A stretch of 64,000 bases of DNA from JADFRG01 sp036986135 (GTDB lineage: Bacteria; Chloroflexota; Anaerolineae; Anaerolineales; E44-bin32): NCBI GenBank assembly GCA_036986135.1, contig BTQZ01000002.1, forward strand, positions 62,001 to 126,000, in the 5' to 3' direction. The notes under the pieces are model-generated. The model saw only the letters and a list, made by a program, of their open reading frames with translations, did not search any database and was not told where the DNA came from. The position numbers were made by a program, and so were the translations under genes. Of this stretch, positions 8,409 to 17,353 are shown one piece after another (within the stretch, counting starts at the first letter, position 1; each line of letters starts with the position of its first letter).

Positions 8409-10166
8409 ATGAGCACGATACTTGAGGCCGATACCCTACTGGCCGTAGATGTGGGAACGGTAAACACTCGCGCCAGCCTATTTGACGTGGTGGACGGGCG
8501 ATACCGAATGGTGGCCACGGGTCGCGCGTCATCAACGGCTGGGGCTCCGCTATTCGATCTTCGAGAGGGTATGCAGGTCGCCCTGGACGAAGTGAGTGAG
8601 ATCACGGGAAGGCACTTTTTCGACGAATCAGAAGCGCTCGTCATGCCCACCACCGCCAGCGGAGCCGGTGTGGATGCATTTGTCTCGACTGCTTCCGCTG
8701 GCCCCCATGTCCGGACGGTGCTGGTTGGACTTATGCCTGGCGTTTCGATAGAAAGCGCCCGTCGCTTGGCTAGCTCAACTTACCTGAATGTAGTAGACGA
8801 GATTGGCCTGATGGATCGGAGGCGGGAAGAGGCGCAATTGGATGTGATGCTCGCCGCGATGCCGGATCTCATCCTGATGGTGGGTGGCACGGACGGTGGC
8901 GCTACCGCCAGTGTAATTCGACAGATCGAGACGGTGAGTCTGGCCACGAGTCTGCTCCCCACCGCTCGGCGCCCCGCGCTGGTATTTGCAGGTAACACCA
9001 GTCTCGGAGCAGCGGTCATGGAGCGTTTTCAGGACCGCTCGGCGGTGGCGGTGGTCCCGAATATCCGTCCCGACCTAGAGCAAGAAGAGCTCGGACCGGC
9101 GCGCCTGAAACTGGCTGAGATCGTCAATGAATTTCGCTCGCAGCGCATTGCTGGATTCAATGACCTCAATGGATGGTCCGGCGGACACACAATGCTCACA
9201 GCGGACGCCTTCAGTCGCGTGGTGCGCTACCTGAGTCAGGTGTACGACCCTGATAAAGGTGTATTGGGGATCGATGTCGGTGCGGCTCACGTAACCGTGG
9301 CGGCGGCTTTTGATGGCAAGCTAAACAGCAAGGTGCACTCAGACCTGGGTCTCGGGATTTCCCTTCCCGGTCTCCTTCGCTACGCATCCGTTTCCGATGT
9401 TTCTCGCTGGCTCCCCACGGATATCACAGAGGCTGATGTGCGTGACTACATCTTCAACAAAGCTATTTACCCTGGCACGATTCCCGCCGAGCTGTCCGAT
9501 CTGCACATCGAATACGCGCTCCTTAGGGAGCTGGTTCGAGCCGGCATTTCGCTCTCCAGAGGCGAATGGGCGGAGGGTGCCTCCTCCGAATTGATGCCGC
9601 CTCTGGAACCCATCATCGCCAGTGGCGGGGCGATCGCTCGCGCTCCTCGGCCCGGATACGCGGCGCTTGCGCTGCTGGACGCCGTTCAACCGCGCGGCAT
9701 TACCACGTTGGTTCTGGACCCCTATAACTTAGTTCCCGCGGTGGGGGCTGCGGCGAGCTTGTTTCCGATGATCACAGTACAGGTGCTGGAGTCCGGCAGC
9801 TTCGTCAGCCTGGGAACGGTTGTTTCGCCGGTTGGACGGAGCCGACCGGGACGACAGGTGCTTCGCATCCGCATCGAGCCTGAGAGCGGCGGCGAGCCGA
9901 TCGAAGGAATCGTTCGCTACGGTCAGCTTGTCCTGCTTCCGCTTCGTCAGGGAGAACATGCTCGCATGACATTGAGGCCGGAAAAAGGATTCGACGTAGG
10001 TTTCGGCGGACGAGGCAAGGCAGGAGCGCTGCGAATTGCGGGAGGGGCATTAGGAGTCATTATTGACGCGCGCGGCCGGCCAATCGAATTATCCAAAGAT
10101 CCCGAACGTCGAAGAGAGCTCAATCAGAAGTGGCTCTACGATATTGGAGCTATGCTCCAGGGCTAA
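8409..10166 (+). CDS. MutL-like (glutamate mutase L family) actin-fold ATPase
   Basis: A 585-residue protein with the three signatures of the actin/Hsp70/sugar-kinase fold: phosphate-1 loop LAVDVGTVNTRASLF (about 11-25), phosphate-2 loop GIDVGAAHVTVAAAF (about 285-300), and adenosine motif IASGGAIARAP (about 400-410). The region around LMVGGTDGG also fits the glutamate mutase L (MutL/GlmL) family, whose founding members sit beside B12-dependent glutamate mutase. No mutase subunits lie nearby; the neighbours are membrane proteins instead. I infer an ATPase that energises or assembles that membrane complex, analogous in logic to PilM in type IV pili, but this is unproven. Confidence 0.7.
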   Translation: MSTILEADTLLAVDVGTVNTRASLFDVVDGRYRMVATGRASSTAGAPLFDLREGMQVALDEVSEITGRHFFDESEALVMPTTASGAGVDAFVSTASAGPHVRTVLVGLMPGVSIESARRLASSTYLNVVDEIGLMDRRREEAQLDVMLAAMPDLILMVGGTDGGATASVIRQIETVSLATSLLPTARRPALVFAGNTSLGAAVMERFQDRSAVAVVPNIRPDLEQEELGPARLKLAEIVNEFRSQRIAGFNDLNGWSGGHTMLTADAFSRVVRYLSQVYDPDKGVLGIDVGAAHVTVAAAFDGKLNSKVHSDLGLGISLPGLLRYASVSDVSRWLPTDITEADVRDYIFNKAIYPGTIPAELSDLHIEYALLRELVRAGISLSRGEWAEGASSELMPPLEPIIASGGAIARAPRPGYAALALLDAVQPRGITTLVLDPYNLVPAVGAAASLFPMITVQVLESGSFVSLGTVVSPVGRSRPGRQVLRIRIEPESGGEPIEGIVRYGQLVLLPLRQGEHARMTLRPEKGFDVGFGGRGKAGALRIAGGALGVIIDARGRPIELSKDPERRRELNQKWLYDIGAMLQG

Positions 10167-10169
10167 ATC

Positions 10170-11237
10170 ATGATCGCCAATCACTTGCCGCGTACCAGAC
10201 ATATCTTGCCCATGACAAGGGTGCAACGCGAGCGGAAGCTCGATGGACCCGGTGTTTTGACCGTCAGGGTAAGGGAAAAGGTACAGTCGACCGATGTGAT
10301 CGCCGAAGTGCAACCGCAGCCGCAACATCACTTTCTCGATCTGGCCTCCGCCTTAGGTGTTTCGGATGCGGAGGCGGCGCGCCTGCTGCGGGTGGACCTG
10401 GGGAGCGACGTGGAGGCGGGCCAAGTGTTGGCGGGCCCGGCCGGGATCGCAAGGCGCACAGTTCGTGCCCCAGCTAATGGCAAGGTGCTTTCCCTCTCTA
10501 GAGGCCGAGTGCTATTCGAAGCTCGCGAAGCGGCGCGCGCAGTTCACGCAGGGGTGCCGGGGGAGGTCACCGCCTCCGATGGCGCGCGCTCGATCATCAT
10601 CTCGGCCGTCGGGGCGCTTGTCCAAGGAGCATGGGGAAACGGCCGCCGGGGATGGGGAGTATTGCGTGACGTGGGTGAAAGTCGGAGTGCGCGGTTGGAG
10701 CCTAACGAACTCGACATGATTCTTCGAGGCGCGGTTGTACTAGTAGGAGTGGTCGATAATCCTAAGTCTCTTCATCAAGCCACTGAAATTCCAATCCGCG
10801 GCCTGGTATGTGGAAGTATGGCGTCGGAGCTTATACCCACCGCATTGCACATGTCATATCCGATCTTGTTGACGGAGGGTTTTGGGGCAATCCCGATGAA
10901 CTCCCCGTCCTACGACCTGCTGAGCACCAATGCGGGAAGGGAAGCGAACGTGGAAGCGTCGCTGCTGGAACCCTATGAGACTCAACAGCCCGAGATCCTG
11001 GTACCGCTCCCTGCCACGCAGGACCTTATGAATCCGGAACGAATCGTGCAACTGTTGCCTGGAGTGCGGGTGCGGGCCTTGAGAGCGCCTCATGTCGGGG
11101 CGGTCGGAAGCTTGCTGCATTTGATGCCGGGGGTCGAGTCCTTCCCAAGCGGCATATTGGCGCGCAGCGCGATGGTCGAGCTGGAGGGGATTGGCTCCGT
11201 CGCAGTGCCGCTGAGCAACTTAGAAGTGATTGCTTGA
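10170..11237 (+). CDS. Operon protein with biotinyl/lipoyl-like and KOW-like segments
   Basis: A 355-residue soluble protein that begins three bases after the MutL-like stop. Residues about 80-115 (DVEAGQVLAGPAGI, then RRTVRAPANGKVLSL) resemble the hammerhead half of a biotinyl/lipoyl domain, but without the MKM lysine. The last 50 residues (GAVGSLLHLMPGVESFPSG, then MVELEGIGSVAVPLSNLEVI) resemble a KOW/SH3-like barrel as in NusG. The middle (IRGLVCGSMASELI) is alpha/beta. No overall family is recognised. It is probably an adaptor subunit for the ATPase. Confidence 0.55.
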   Translation: MIANHLPRTRHILPMTRVQRERKLDGPGVLTVRVREKVQSTDVIAEVQPQPQHHFLDLASALGVSDAEAARLLRVDLGSDVEAGQVLAGPAGIARRTVRAPANGKVLSLSRGRVLFEAREAARAVHAGVPGEVTASDGARSIIISAVGALVQGAWGNGRRGWGVLRDVGESRSARLEPNELDMILRGAVVLVGVVDNPKSLHQATEIPIRGLVCGSMASELIPTALHMSYPILLTEGFGAIPMNSPSYDLLSTNAGREANVEASLLEPYETQQPEILVPLPATQDLMNPERIVQLLPGVRVRALRAPHVGAVGSLLHLMPGVESFPSGILARSAMVELEGIGSVAVPLSNLEVIA

Positions 11238-11329
11238 TGGAACTTGGTTCGAAACTTGCAACTTATGGCGTACCCGATCGCGTTGTAACGCGTTCATGCG
11301 GATCTTCTTAGGCGTGAGGGGAGGATATT

Positions 11330-11914
11330 ATGGCAGAAGACTTTGAAGTTACTGGGGGGCTGCCCGAGGACGGTGAGAATCGCACCTTTGTAATTGCGGC
11401 CGCTGGGCTCGGAGGCTTGATCGTGCTGAGTCTCGTATGTCTGGGGGTCTACGCCCTAGTCTTGCAGCCGCGGCAGCGCGAGGCTGCCTTGCAGCAACCG
11501 ACCAGTATCGTTCTCACAAATACGGCTGTCGCGCTCGGTCTGACGCAGACCGCGGAGGCAGAGGATTTTACGCCAATACCCACGGAGCCGCCTCCGACAT
11601 TCACACCTGCGCCCTCTGACACTCCGGTGCCGACTCAGGTGGTTGTGCTGCCAACAGACACCCCCACTCCTACCCCATTTACGACGTTGCCAACGGTGGC
11701 GCCCCTAACGGCCACCGCGGCGGCCCAGATGACGCAGACCGCATTGGCGATCGCGGGCGGGGCCGGGTCGCCCACACCTCATCCAACGGCGCTCCCCGTA
11801 GCCGGCTTTGCTGATGATGTTGGACTGCCCGGATTGGCGGGGCTGGCGGGGCTATTCTTGGCGGCGATTTTCCTGACCAGGAGGCTGCGGTCGAGAACCA
11901 CGCCTGCAAGATGA
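11330..11914 (+). CDS. Single-pass surface protein with Thr/Pro-rich stalk and C-terminal hydrophobic anchor
   Basis: A 194-residue protein with a cytoplasmic N-terminus, a membrane helix at about 24-47, a low-complexity Pro/Thr stalk (about 60-150, with repeats such as PTPTPFTTLPT), and a C-terminal LPVAG motif, hydrophobic segment and Arg-rich tail. That end resembles a sortase sorting signal (LPxTG variant). An excellent Shine-Dalgarno (GGGGAGG) precedes the ATG. It follows the MutL-like operon by 92 bp and may belong to it or be separately expressed. Confidence 0.55.
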   Translation: MAEDFEVTGGLPEDGENRTFVIAAAGLGGLIVLSLVCLGVYALVLQPRQREAALQQPTSIVLTNTAVALGLTQTAEAEDFTPIPTEPPPTFTPAPSDTPVPTQVVVLPTDTPTPTPFTTLPTVAPLTATAAAQMTQTALAIAGGAGSPTPHPTALPVAGFADDVGLPGLAGLAGLFLAAIFLTRRLRSRTTPAR

Positions 11915-11930
11915 TTGAATAGCGAACCAC

Positions 11931-11964
11931 AAAAGGGGCCGCGCATGGCTGCGCGGCCCCTTTT
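11931..11964. terminator. Bidirectional terminator
   Basis: A perfect 14-bp stem (left arm AAAAGGGGCCGCGC, right arm 11951-11964) with a 6-base loop lies between two convergent genes. The A-run on one side and T-run on the other let it work in both directions. Confidence 0.9.
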
Positions 11965-11986
11965 CGATTTCAGGTTCAGCGTTAGG

Positions 11987-12490
11987 TTAGTCTGGCAGGC
12001 CGAGCTTGGCCAACGTTTCGAACAGCTGCGCGACGCCGTTTCCGTCCAGCGCGCTGGTCTCCAGATATGGGGCTTGGAGTGAGTCGGCAAATTGCTGCGC
12101 CTGCTCTGGCCGTTGGGTGCGTTCCAGATCAATCTTGTTGCCTACCACGATGAATGGTTGCTGCTCAACCGCCTCGAGAATCTCGTCCCTCCAGCGGGCG
12201 AGGCCAACGAAGGATTCGGGTTCCGTCACGTCGTATACCAGGGCTGCGGCACGGCTCCCGCGATAGAAGCCCGCGCGTATGACCTGGAAACGATCCTGAC
12301 CCGCCATGTCCCAGATCGAAAGCTTGACGGTTTGCCCGGTCAGATCTACAGTCTGTGTCTGAAAATCGACCCCAATCGTGGCCACGCGGGTCTGTTCGAA
12401 TTTCCCTTCACAGAAACGCCGAATCAGCGACGTCTTACCGACATTGCCATCGCCTGCGACGACTACCTTCAAGACGGGAACGCTGTTCAA
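11987..12490 (-). CDS. Rab/Ras-like small GTPase
   Basis: A 167-residue small GTPase with all five G motifs: G1 GDGNVGKTS (13-21), switch-I Thr38 in TIGVDF, G3 DMAGQ (61-65, with the catalytic Gln kept), G4 NKID (118-121), and G5 TSA (145-147). The TIGVDF and WDMAGQDRF sequences are notably Rab-like. Prokaryotic members (the MglA/Rup group) commonly act in polarity or regulatory switches with roadblock-fold partners. There is no C-terminal Cys motif for prenylation. It lies three bases downstream of a partner gene and was presumably co-transcribed with it. Confidence 0.9.
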   Translation of the reverse strand: MNSVPVLKVVVAGDGNVGKTSLIRRFCEGKFEQTRVATIGVDFQTQTVDLTGQTVKLSIWDMAGQDRFQVIRAGFYRGSRAAALVYDVTEPESFVGLARWRDEILEAVEQQPFIVVGNKIDLERTQRPEQAQQFADSLQAPYLETSALDGNGVAQLFETLAKLGLPD

Positions 12491-12493
12491 GGG

Positions 12494-13225
12494 CTACTGG
12501 TGACGACCGAGAAAATACTTATGGGGAAATACGAGTTCATCCGGATCGACGGGTGGGTTGCCTAGCAAGGTTCGGTTGGCCCGCTCAAATAGCAGATGAA
12601 GTTCCTCGAGCGATTCCAATTGATCGGCGGCGGGGTCCGTTGAAAATAATGTCATGAGGGTCGTGAACTCTCCCGGCACATAGGCAAGCCACCGCCCGCC
12701 TTCGATCTGAGTCGATTGCATGCCGGCGCCGAAGATTTCCTTTGTGGCAGCCCGGTAAGAAGAAAGCATCGGAATGGCCAGTTCCGCCTCGATCTGAAAT
12801 TCTCCGATGGTGTTGAGCGGCATACCAGAATCGTTATCATAGACCGAATACCCAAGCACCTTTGCAACGTTCTTCTGGCGGATGACCACACTCTTGCCTT
12901 CGGTGGTGGCCGCTTTCCATTCCTCTGAATCCGGCGACATTTCGACGTACCGCTTCACAGTCTGCTGCTCGCGGCGATAGTGATCGTACAGTTCTTGGAA
13001 TTGGGCGCGGTTTATCTCACCCGTGGCAAACTCCTCGGCCAGCCTGTTGATCTTGCCCTGGACCCGATCCAAGTACTCCTGGGGGTTTTCAAGCGGTGAT
13101 GGATCGCTGTCTGTAGTGGGCTGCGGAGGAGTCGCCACAGCGGCCCCTTGCTGAGGTGCTGCGGGGGCCGCCGGTGACTGGGGCTGGGTATCGCCCGAAA
13201 TGAGGTCGCGTAGGCGTCTTAACAT
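12494..13225 (-). CDS. Conserved protein next to the GTPase; C-terminal roadblock/longin-like region (tentative)
   Basis: A 243-residue protein starting at ATG 13225 (MLRRLRDLISG). A longer in-frame start at 13369 would run 80 bp into the upstream gene and is rejected. The N-terminus has a Pro/Gln/Ala linker, then an alpha-helical, charged region (EYLDRVQGKINRLAEEFATG). The C-terminal half alternates strands and ends in a long helix (WLAYVPGEFTTLMTLFST; SLEELHLLFERANR), which could be a roadblock or longin fold as in GTPase partners. That fold is inferred from pattern only. The adjacency to the GTPase suggests a GAP, GEF or scaffold. Confidence 0.5.
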   Translation of the reverse strand: MLRRLRDLISGDTQPQSPAAPAAPQQGAAVATPPQPTTDSDPSPLENPQEYLDRVQGKINRLAEEFATGEINRAQFQELYDHYRREQQTVKRYVEMSPDSEEWKAATTEGKSVVIRQKNVAKVLGYSVYDNDSGMPLNTIGEFQIEAELAIPMLSSYRAATKEIFGAGMQSTQIEGGRWLAYVPGEFTTLMTLFSTDPAADQLESLEELHLLFERANRTLLGNPPVDPDELVFPHKYFLGRHQ

Positions 13226-13246
13226 AACGATTACCCGATCGCGGGC

Positions 13247-13255
13247 ATTATAGCA
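13247..13255 (-). promoter_or_regulatory. Extended -10 promoter for the GTPase operon
   Basis: On the minus strand TGC precedes a perfect TATAAT, 21 bases before ATG 13225, giving a leader of only about 15 bases. Confidence 0.45.
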
Positions 13256-13289
13256 CGGGGGGCATATGCTCATGAAATGGGAAGAGAGT

Positions 13290-14738
13290 CTAGTCCGCTT
13301 GAGCCACCTGACGGCCGTATTCGAGCAAAGACTCGAGGTCTCCGGGCTCGCGAGCTTCAGCGTAAACACGGAGCAGCGGCTCCGTTCCGGAGGGTCGGAC
13401 GAGCAGCCACGAATCGTCTTCCATATGGAATTTCACTCCATCCCGGTTGCTAACGCGCTCTACCTGGAGCTTGCCGATAGCCTCTGGAGCGCCGTCAACG
13501 AGCCGCGAGGAGAGCTGTTCCTTGGGAACCGGTCGCGACAGCCGCAAGTCCAAACGCCCGTAATGCGAGGGCCCGACATCCTTCACGAGCTCGCCGACCA
13601 GATCTTCCAACGTCGATCCAGTTGAGGCGACCATTTCCAATACCAGCAGGCTGATGAGGATTCCATCGCCTTCCGGGATATGGCCCTTGAAAGAGATGCC
13701 TCCAGACTCCTCGCCCCCGATAAGCACGTCTTCGCGCAGCATACAATCGGCGATGTGGTCGAATCCGACCGGGGTCTCTATGACCTCCAGACCATACTTC
13801 TTGCCGAGCCGATTGATCATCTGGGTCGTCGATACGGTCTTGACGATTTTGCCGCTCCAACCCCGCTGCTCCACCAGGTATTTCAACGCCAACGACATCA
13901 GCCGATGTGGATCGACGAACTCTCCCCGCCCATCCATGGCTCCGATCCGATCCGCATCTCCATCCGTAGCCAGACCAAGCTGACCGTGACCTGCCGCGAT
14001 GCATCCGGCCAGTGCTCCTAGATAGCGAGCGATAGGCTCGGGGTGAATTCCTCCGAAACCGGGATTCATCTCACCTCGCACCTCCGTTACTTCGCATCCC
14101 GTTCCCTGGAGGATCCCCTTGATCTGACCACGACCCGATCCATACATGGAATCCACTGCAATGTGCTGAGGGTTTTCGGCAATAGCATCGAAATCGATCA
14201 GGGTGCGCAGGTGATCATGGTAGCTCGCAGTGGGATTGAAACGTTCTATCAATCCCGTTTCCTTTGCTTGCCCGTAGTCCATTAGGTTCGGACCCCGACC
14301 GCGAGATTCATTATCGTTGAAGTAGAACTCGACCCGACGGCACTGCTCCCTTGCGGCGGCACCTCCGTAGGCGGCCTTGAGCTTGAGCCCGTTGTAGCGC
14401 GGCGCATTGTGTGAGGCGGTGATCATGATGCCCGCCATCGCGCCCAGGTTACGCACGGCATATGAAATACAGGGGGTCGGAACGTCGGCGCTGGTCAAAT
14501 AGACCTTGATTCCGTTCCCGGCCAATACGCGTGCCGCCTCAACTGCGAACCGATCGGAGAGGAAGCGTGTGTCGAACCCGATAACCACTCGTCGCGCATC
14601 CGGAGTCAAGGTCCCGTTATGCCATTCATCTGCCGCAACGGCGTCCGCAATTGACTGGCTCACGAGACGCACGTTGTGAAAGGTAAAGGTGTCCGATATG
14701 ACTCCCCGCCATCCATCGGTTCCAAAGGTTATCGGCAT
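13290..14738 (-). CDS. Phosphoglucomutase/phosphomannomutase family protein
   Basis: A 482-residue alpha-D-phosphohexomutase that interconverts hexose 1- and 6-phosphates. The signature loops are present: catalytic serine in TASHNAPRYNG, metal-binding DGDADR, sugar-specificity loop GGEESGG, and the phosphate-binding RPSGTEPLLRVYAEA. Length and loop order fit the bacterial ManB/Pgm family, but glucose versus mannose or glucosamine specificity cannot be read. It lies 23 bases after the glycerate kinase gene in the same direction, so a carbohydrate-metabolism operon is likely. Confidence 0.9.
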   Translation of the reverse strand: MPITFGTDGWRGVISDTFTFHNVRLVSQSIADAVAADEWHNGTLTPDARRVVIGFDTRFLSDRFAVEAARVLAGNGIKVYLTSADVPTPCISYAVRNLGAMAGIMITASHNAPRYNGLKLKAAYGGAAAREQCRRVEFYFNDNESRGRGPNLMDYGQAKETGLIERFNPTASYHDHLRTLIDFDAIAENPQHIAVDSMYGSGRGQIKGILQGTGCEVTEVRGEMNPGFGGIHPEPIARYLGALAGCIAAGHGQLGLATDGDADRIGAMDGRGEFVDPHRLMSLALKYLVEQRGWSGKIVKTVSTTQMINRLGKKYGLEVIETPVGFDHIADCMLREDVLIGGEESGGISFKGHIPEGDGILISLLVLEMVASTGSTLEDLVGELVKDVGPSHYGRLDLRLSRPVPKEQLSSRLVDGAPEAIGKLQVERVSNRDGVKFHMEDDSWLLVRPSGTEPLLRVYAEAREPGDLESLLEYGRQVAQAD

Positions 14739-14761
14739 TCTTAGTCCTCCGGCTCGGGATT

Positions 14762-16075
14762 CTAACCGCGGTATTTGAGTCCGAGGGCGATATCGTTCAG
14801 ATTCGTGCCCGTCGGCCCGGTCTTGATCAGTGCTCCGATCGCATCGAGCAGCGGATAGGCGTCGTTCCGCGCCAGCGCAGCCTCCGGGTGAAATCCAATC
14901 TTCTTTGCGCGTTGAATGCTTTTTGCATCGATCTGGGCCCCAGCCGCATCGGTCGGACCGTCGATGCCATCGGTGGCCAGCGACATCAGTGCGAACCCGC
15001 TCTCCCCCTCAAGCGCGGTGGCCGCTCCGAGAGCAAGCTCTTGATTGCGACCCCCGAGCCCATCCCCTCGAATCCTGACCGTGGTCTCTCCTCCCATGAT
15101 CAAGCAGTCGCCGGGATTGGCCGCGCTTAAACGAGATGCCAGGCGCCAACCAGCCACTCTGGCTTCCCCGCGCATGTTACGTGCCAAGATCTTGGGCCTA
15201 AAACCGAGCTGCCTGGCCTTTTCCGCCACGGCCTCAAGGACCATTCGATTGGAGCCCACGAGGACATTTACCGGCCGGCGCGCGGGCGATGGCTTTGGAC
15301 GGGGTCTTTCAAGCGCCCCCCGGATAGCCATCGGCACTGCCTCCCATATTCCATACGCTCGCAGGACTTGTTGGGCTTGCTCTGGACGGCGCTTGCGGAT
15401 CACGGTAGGCCCGGAGCCTATCGAACCCAGGCGATCGCCAACCACGTCGGAGAGAATGAGCGAGATCACTCGCGCGGGAGCCGCAAGCCGGGCCAGCCCG
15501 CCGGACTTGAGTTGTGAAAGGGCTCCACGCACCTGATTGATTTCTTCGATAGGCGCTCCGGAAGTCAATAGTAGTTGGTTCGTAACCCGAAGCTCCTCCA
15601 GCTCAACCCCTCGAAGGGGCAGCTCGATCATGGCCGAAGCGCCTCCAGAGACCAAAACCAGCACAAGGTCTTCATCGCCGGTTTCGGCCAACAGAGCGGC
15701 AGCGGTGACGCCGGCATCCAGACTACCTGGGCCGGGAAGTGGGTGCTCAGACACGATGGTCTGAAAAGCCCGGGATAGACTGGCCTTCGGGCCGCTGCCC
15801 TCGATCCCCGGGTATCGCGGTTCCGTGACCAGCCCTTCCGTCACTCTTCTTCTCAGCCGGGCAGAGGTCGCCGAAGCCATTGCCGGTGCGGCCTTCCCAA
15901 TGGCAATCACGTAGATCTTCCCAGTTGGGTGAAGATCTACACGGTGATCGCCCGCATGAAGGACCTGGCCCTCCAGGCTCAGATGCTGCCGCACCGCAGC
16001 CGAAGCGTCGGCTGCCGCGAGCGCCGCCTTTCGAAGGGCAGTCAGGTGGCTCTTATGTTTCGCGTATTCAGTCAA
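14762..16075 (-). CDS. Glycerate 2-kinase (MOFRL/DUF4147 family)
   Basis: A 437-residue glycerate kinase, phosphorylating D-glycerate to 2-phosphoglycerate. The family is recognised from IGKAAPAMA near the N-terminus, VLVSGGASAM, NQVRGALSQLKSGGLA, LILSDVVGD with the following GSGPTV, and the C-terminal MOFRL part MGGETTVRIRGDGLGGRNQE with SLATDGIDGPTDAAGA. The start is a TTG; no ATG or GTG lies in a better position. It is followed closely by the phosphohexomutase gene. Confidence 0.9.
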   Translation of the reverse strand: MTEYAKHKSHLTALRKAALAAADASAAVRQHLSLEGQVLHAGDHRVDLHPTGKIYVIAIGKAAPAMASATSARLRRRVTEGLVTEPRYPGIEGSGPKASLSRAFQTIVSEHPLPGPGSLDAGVTAAALLAETGDEDLVLVLVSGGASAMIELPLRGVELEELRVTNQLLLTSGAPIEEINQVRGALSQLKSGGLARLAAPARVISLILSDVVGDRLGSIGSGPTVIRKRRPEQAQQVLRAYGIWEAVPMAIRGALERPRPKPSPARRPVNVLVGSNRMVLEAVAEKARQLGFRPKILARNMRGEARVAGWRLASRLSAANPGDCLIMGGETTVRIRGDGLGGRNQELALGAATALEGESGFALMSLATDGIDGPTDAAGAQIDAKSIQRAKKIGFHPEAALARNDAYPLLDAIGALIKTGPTGTNLNDIALGLKYRG

Positions 16076-16115
16076 GGGAATGTGCCACGATGTTCAGACG
16101 GATGAGTGCTCCGAA

Positions 16116-17345
16116 CTAGGAACCGTCGATATCGGATACAGCCTGAGCTGCAGCAGCCTCGGCGTCTAGCCGACCGGTCAGGACTGCCTGCACCGCCCCG
16201 GCCAGTGGAGGTCCGATGGCCTTCAATAGTGAGCCTTGGGGCTTGGCCACCGCAACTGAGACGATACGACTGGCGGTCGCGGCCAGCGAGCCATCCGGCC
16301 ACCGCCCCAGCACCTCCGGCTGAGCAGGCAGCAGCCCCAGAGCATGAGACCACTCTGCCAGGAATGCCGGTTCAGTCAGCCACTCAATCAGTTCCGCCGA
16401 CAACTCTTTGTGCTCGGGGTTTGCCACTGCCCAAGACCATGGCACGGCAAGCGCGATCCCTAGTCCGTTCCTTGTAGGGAGTGGCCCCAGGGCATGCATC
16501 CCGGGATCATGGGAGGCGAAAAAGGCGCCATAGGGTGCCTGCGCGGCCTCAGAGCGTCGCTCTTGAAGGGCCAGCCAGGTCTCTCCGGAGGTGGATAAAT
16601 CGAGGGAGGCCGGGGATAGGTTTCCAGATTCGGAAGCGGTCGCCAAAAAGCCGAGCGCCTCAGCAAGAACATTCTCGTCGAGTCCCGAATCTTGGCTGAG
16701 CTCTCCTCCGAGTGACAGGTACTGCGCAATAAGAAATGTAGCCTCCGGGTCCGCCGCCGGGATAATAAACTTATTGGCCTCGATGATCAGGTCGGTCCAA
16801 TTGAGAGGTACTGCTTCAAAGGCCGCTATTTCCGAGGCAAAGGTCTCCATCTCGCTCGCAAAGGGTTGCGCGTAGCGAATTCCGTCCACGCGTGCGGTGT
16901 CCTCTGCAAAGGCGTAATTATCTGAAGGATTGCCGAGCTCTGGTAACGGCGCGAGCAGACCCGTCAGGGCCATAGTGCTAAGCGCTTCGGGATCGAGCGT
17001 CACGAGATGAGGCAACGTGGCGGGCGCCGCTCGGCTGGCAGCCGAAAGAGATTCCATGAGGCCTCCCGGGCCCCTCTCCGCCTTTGTCCGAACGACCAAC
17101 CGGATATCGGGATTCTCGTTCTGAAAGGTCTCCAAGCGTTCCAGCAGTACCATCCCCGCCGGCGTTTCGGGATTCGGTGCGAAGGCGGGAGCTACCCATA
17201 GAATGAGCTCCGTCGGTGCGACGGCCGTCGGAGTGGGAGGAATTGGCGCTGAAGTAGGAGTTGGGAGGGGAGTCGAAGCCGGTATTTGCGGCGCGTTGGC
17301 GCAGCCCGCCAACAGGAAAAGCCCCAACAGTAGGGCTGGACGCAT
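16116..17345 (-). CDS. Extracellular solute-binding lipoprotein
   Basis: A 409-residue protein with a lipoprotein signal peptide (lipobox LAGC, Cys15) and a Thr/Pro linker. The mature domain resembles ABC-transporter family-1 binding proteins: ELILWVAPAF at its start, RLETFQNENPDIRLVVRT, and a late AELIEWLTEPAFLAEWSHALGL. No permease or ATPase gene lies beside it, so the ligand and partner are unknown. A minus-strand TATAAT ends eight bases before the ATG, indicating a leaderless message from a promoter back-to-back with that of uvrC. Confidence 0.8.
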   Translation of the reverse strand: MRPALLLGLFLLAGCANAPQIPASTPLPTPTSAPIPPTPTAVAPTELILWVAPAFAPNPETPAGMVLLERLETFQNENPDIRLVVRTKAERGPGGLMESLSAASRAAPATLPHLVTLDPEALSTMALTGLLAPLPELGNPSDNYAFAEDTARVDGIRYAQPFASEMETFASEIAAFEAVPLNWTDLIIEANKFIIPAADPEATFLIAQYLSLGGELSQDSGLDENVLAEALGFLATASESGNLSPASLDLSTSGETWLALQERRSEAAQAPYGAFFASHDPGMHALGPLPTRNGLGIALAVPWSWAVANPEHKELSAELIEWLTEPAFLAEWSHALGLLPAQPEVLGRWPDGSLAATASRIVSVAVAKPQGSLLKAIGPPLAGAVQAVLTGRLDAEAAAAQAVSDIDGS

Positions 17346-17353
17346 GGTGCGTC

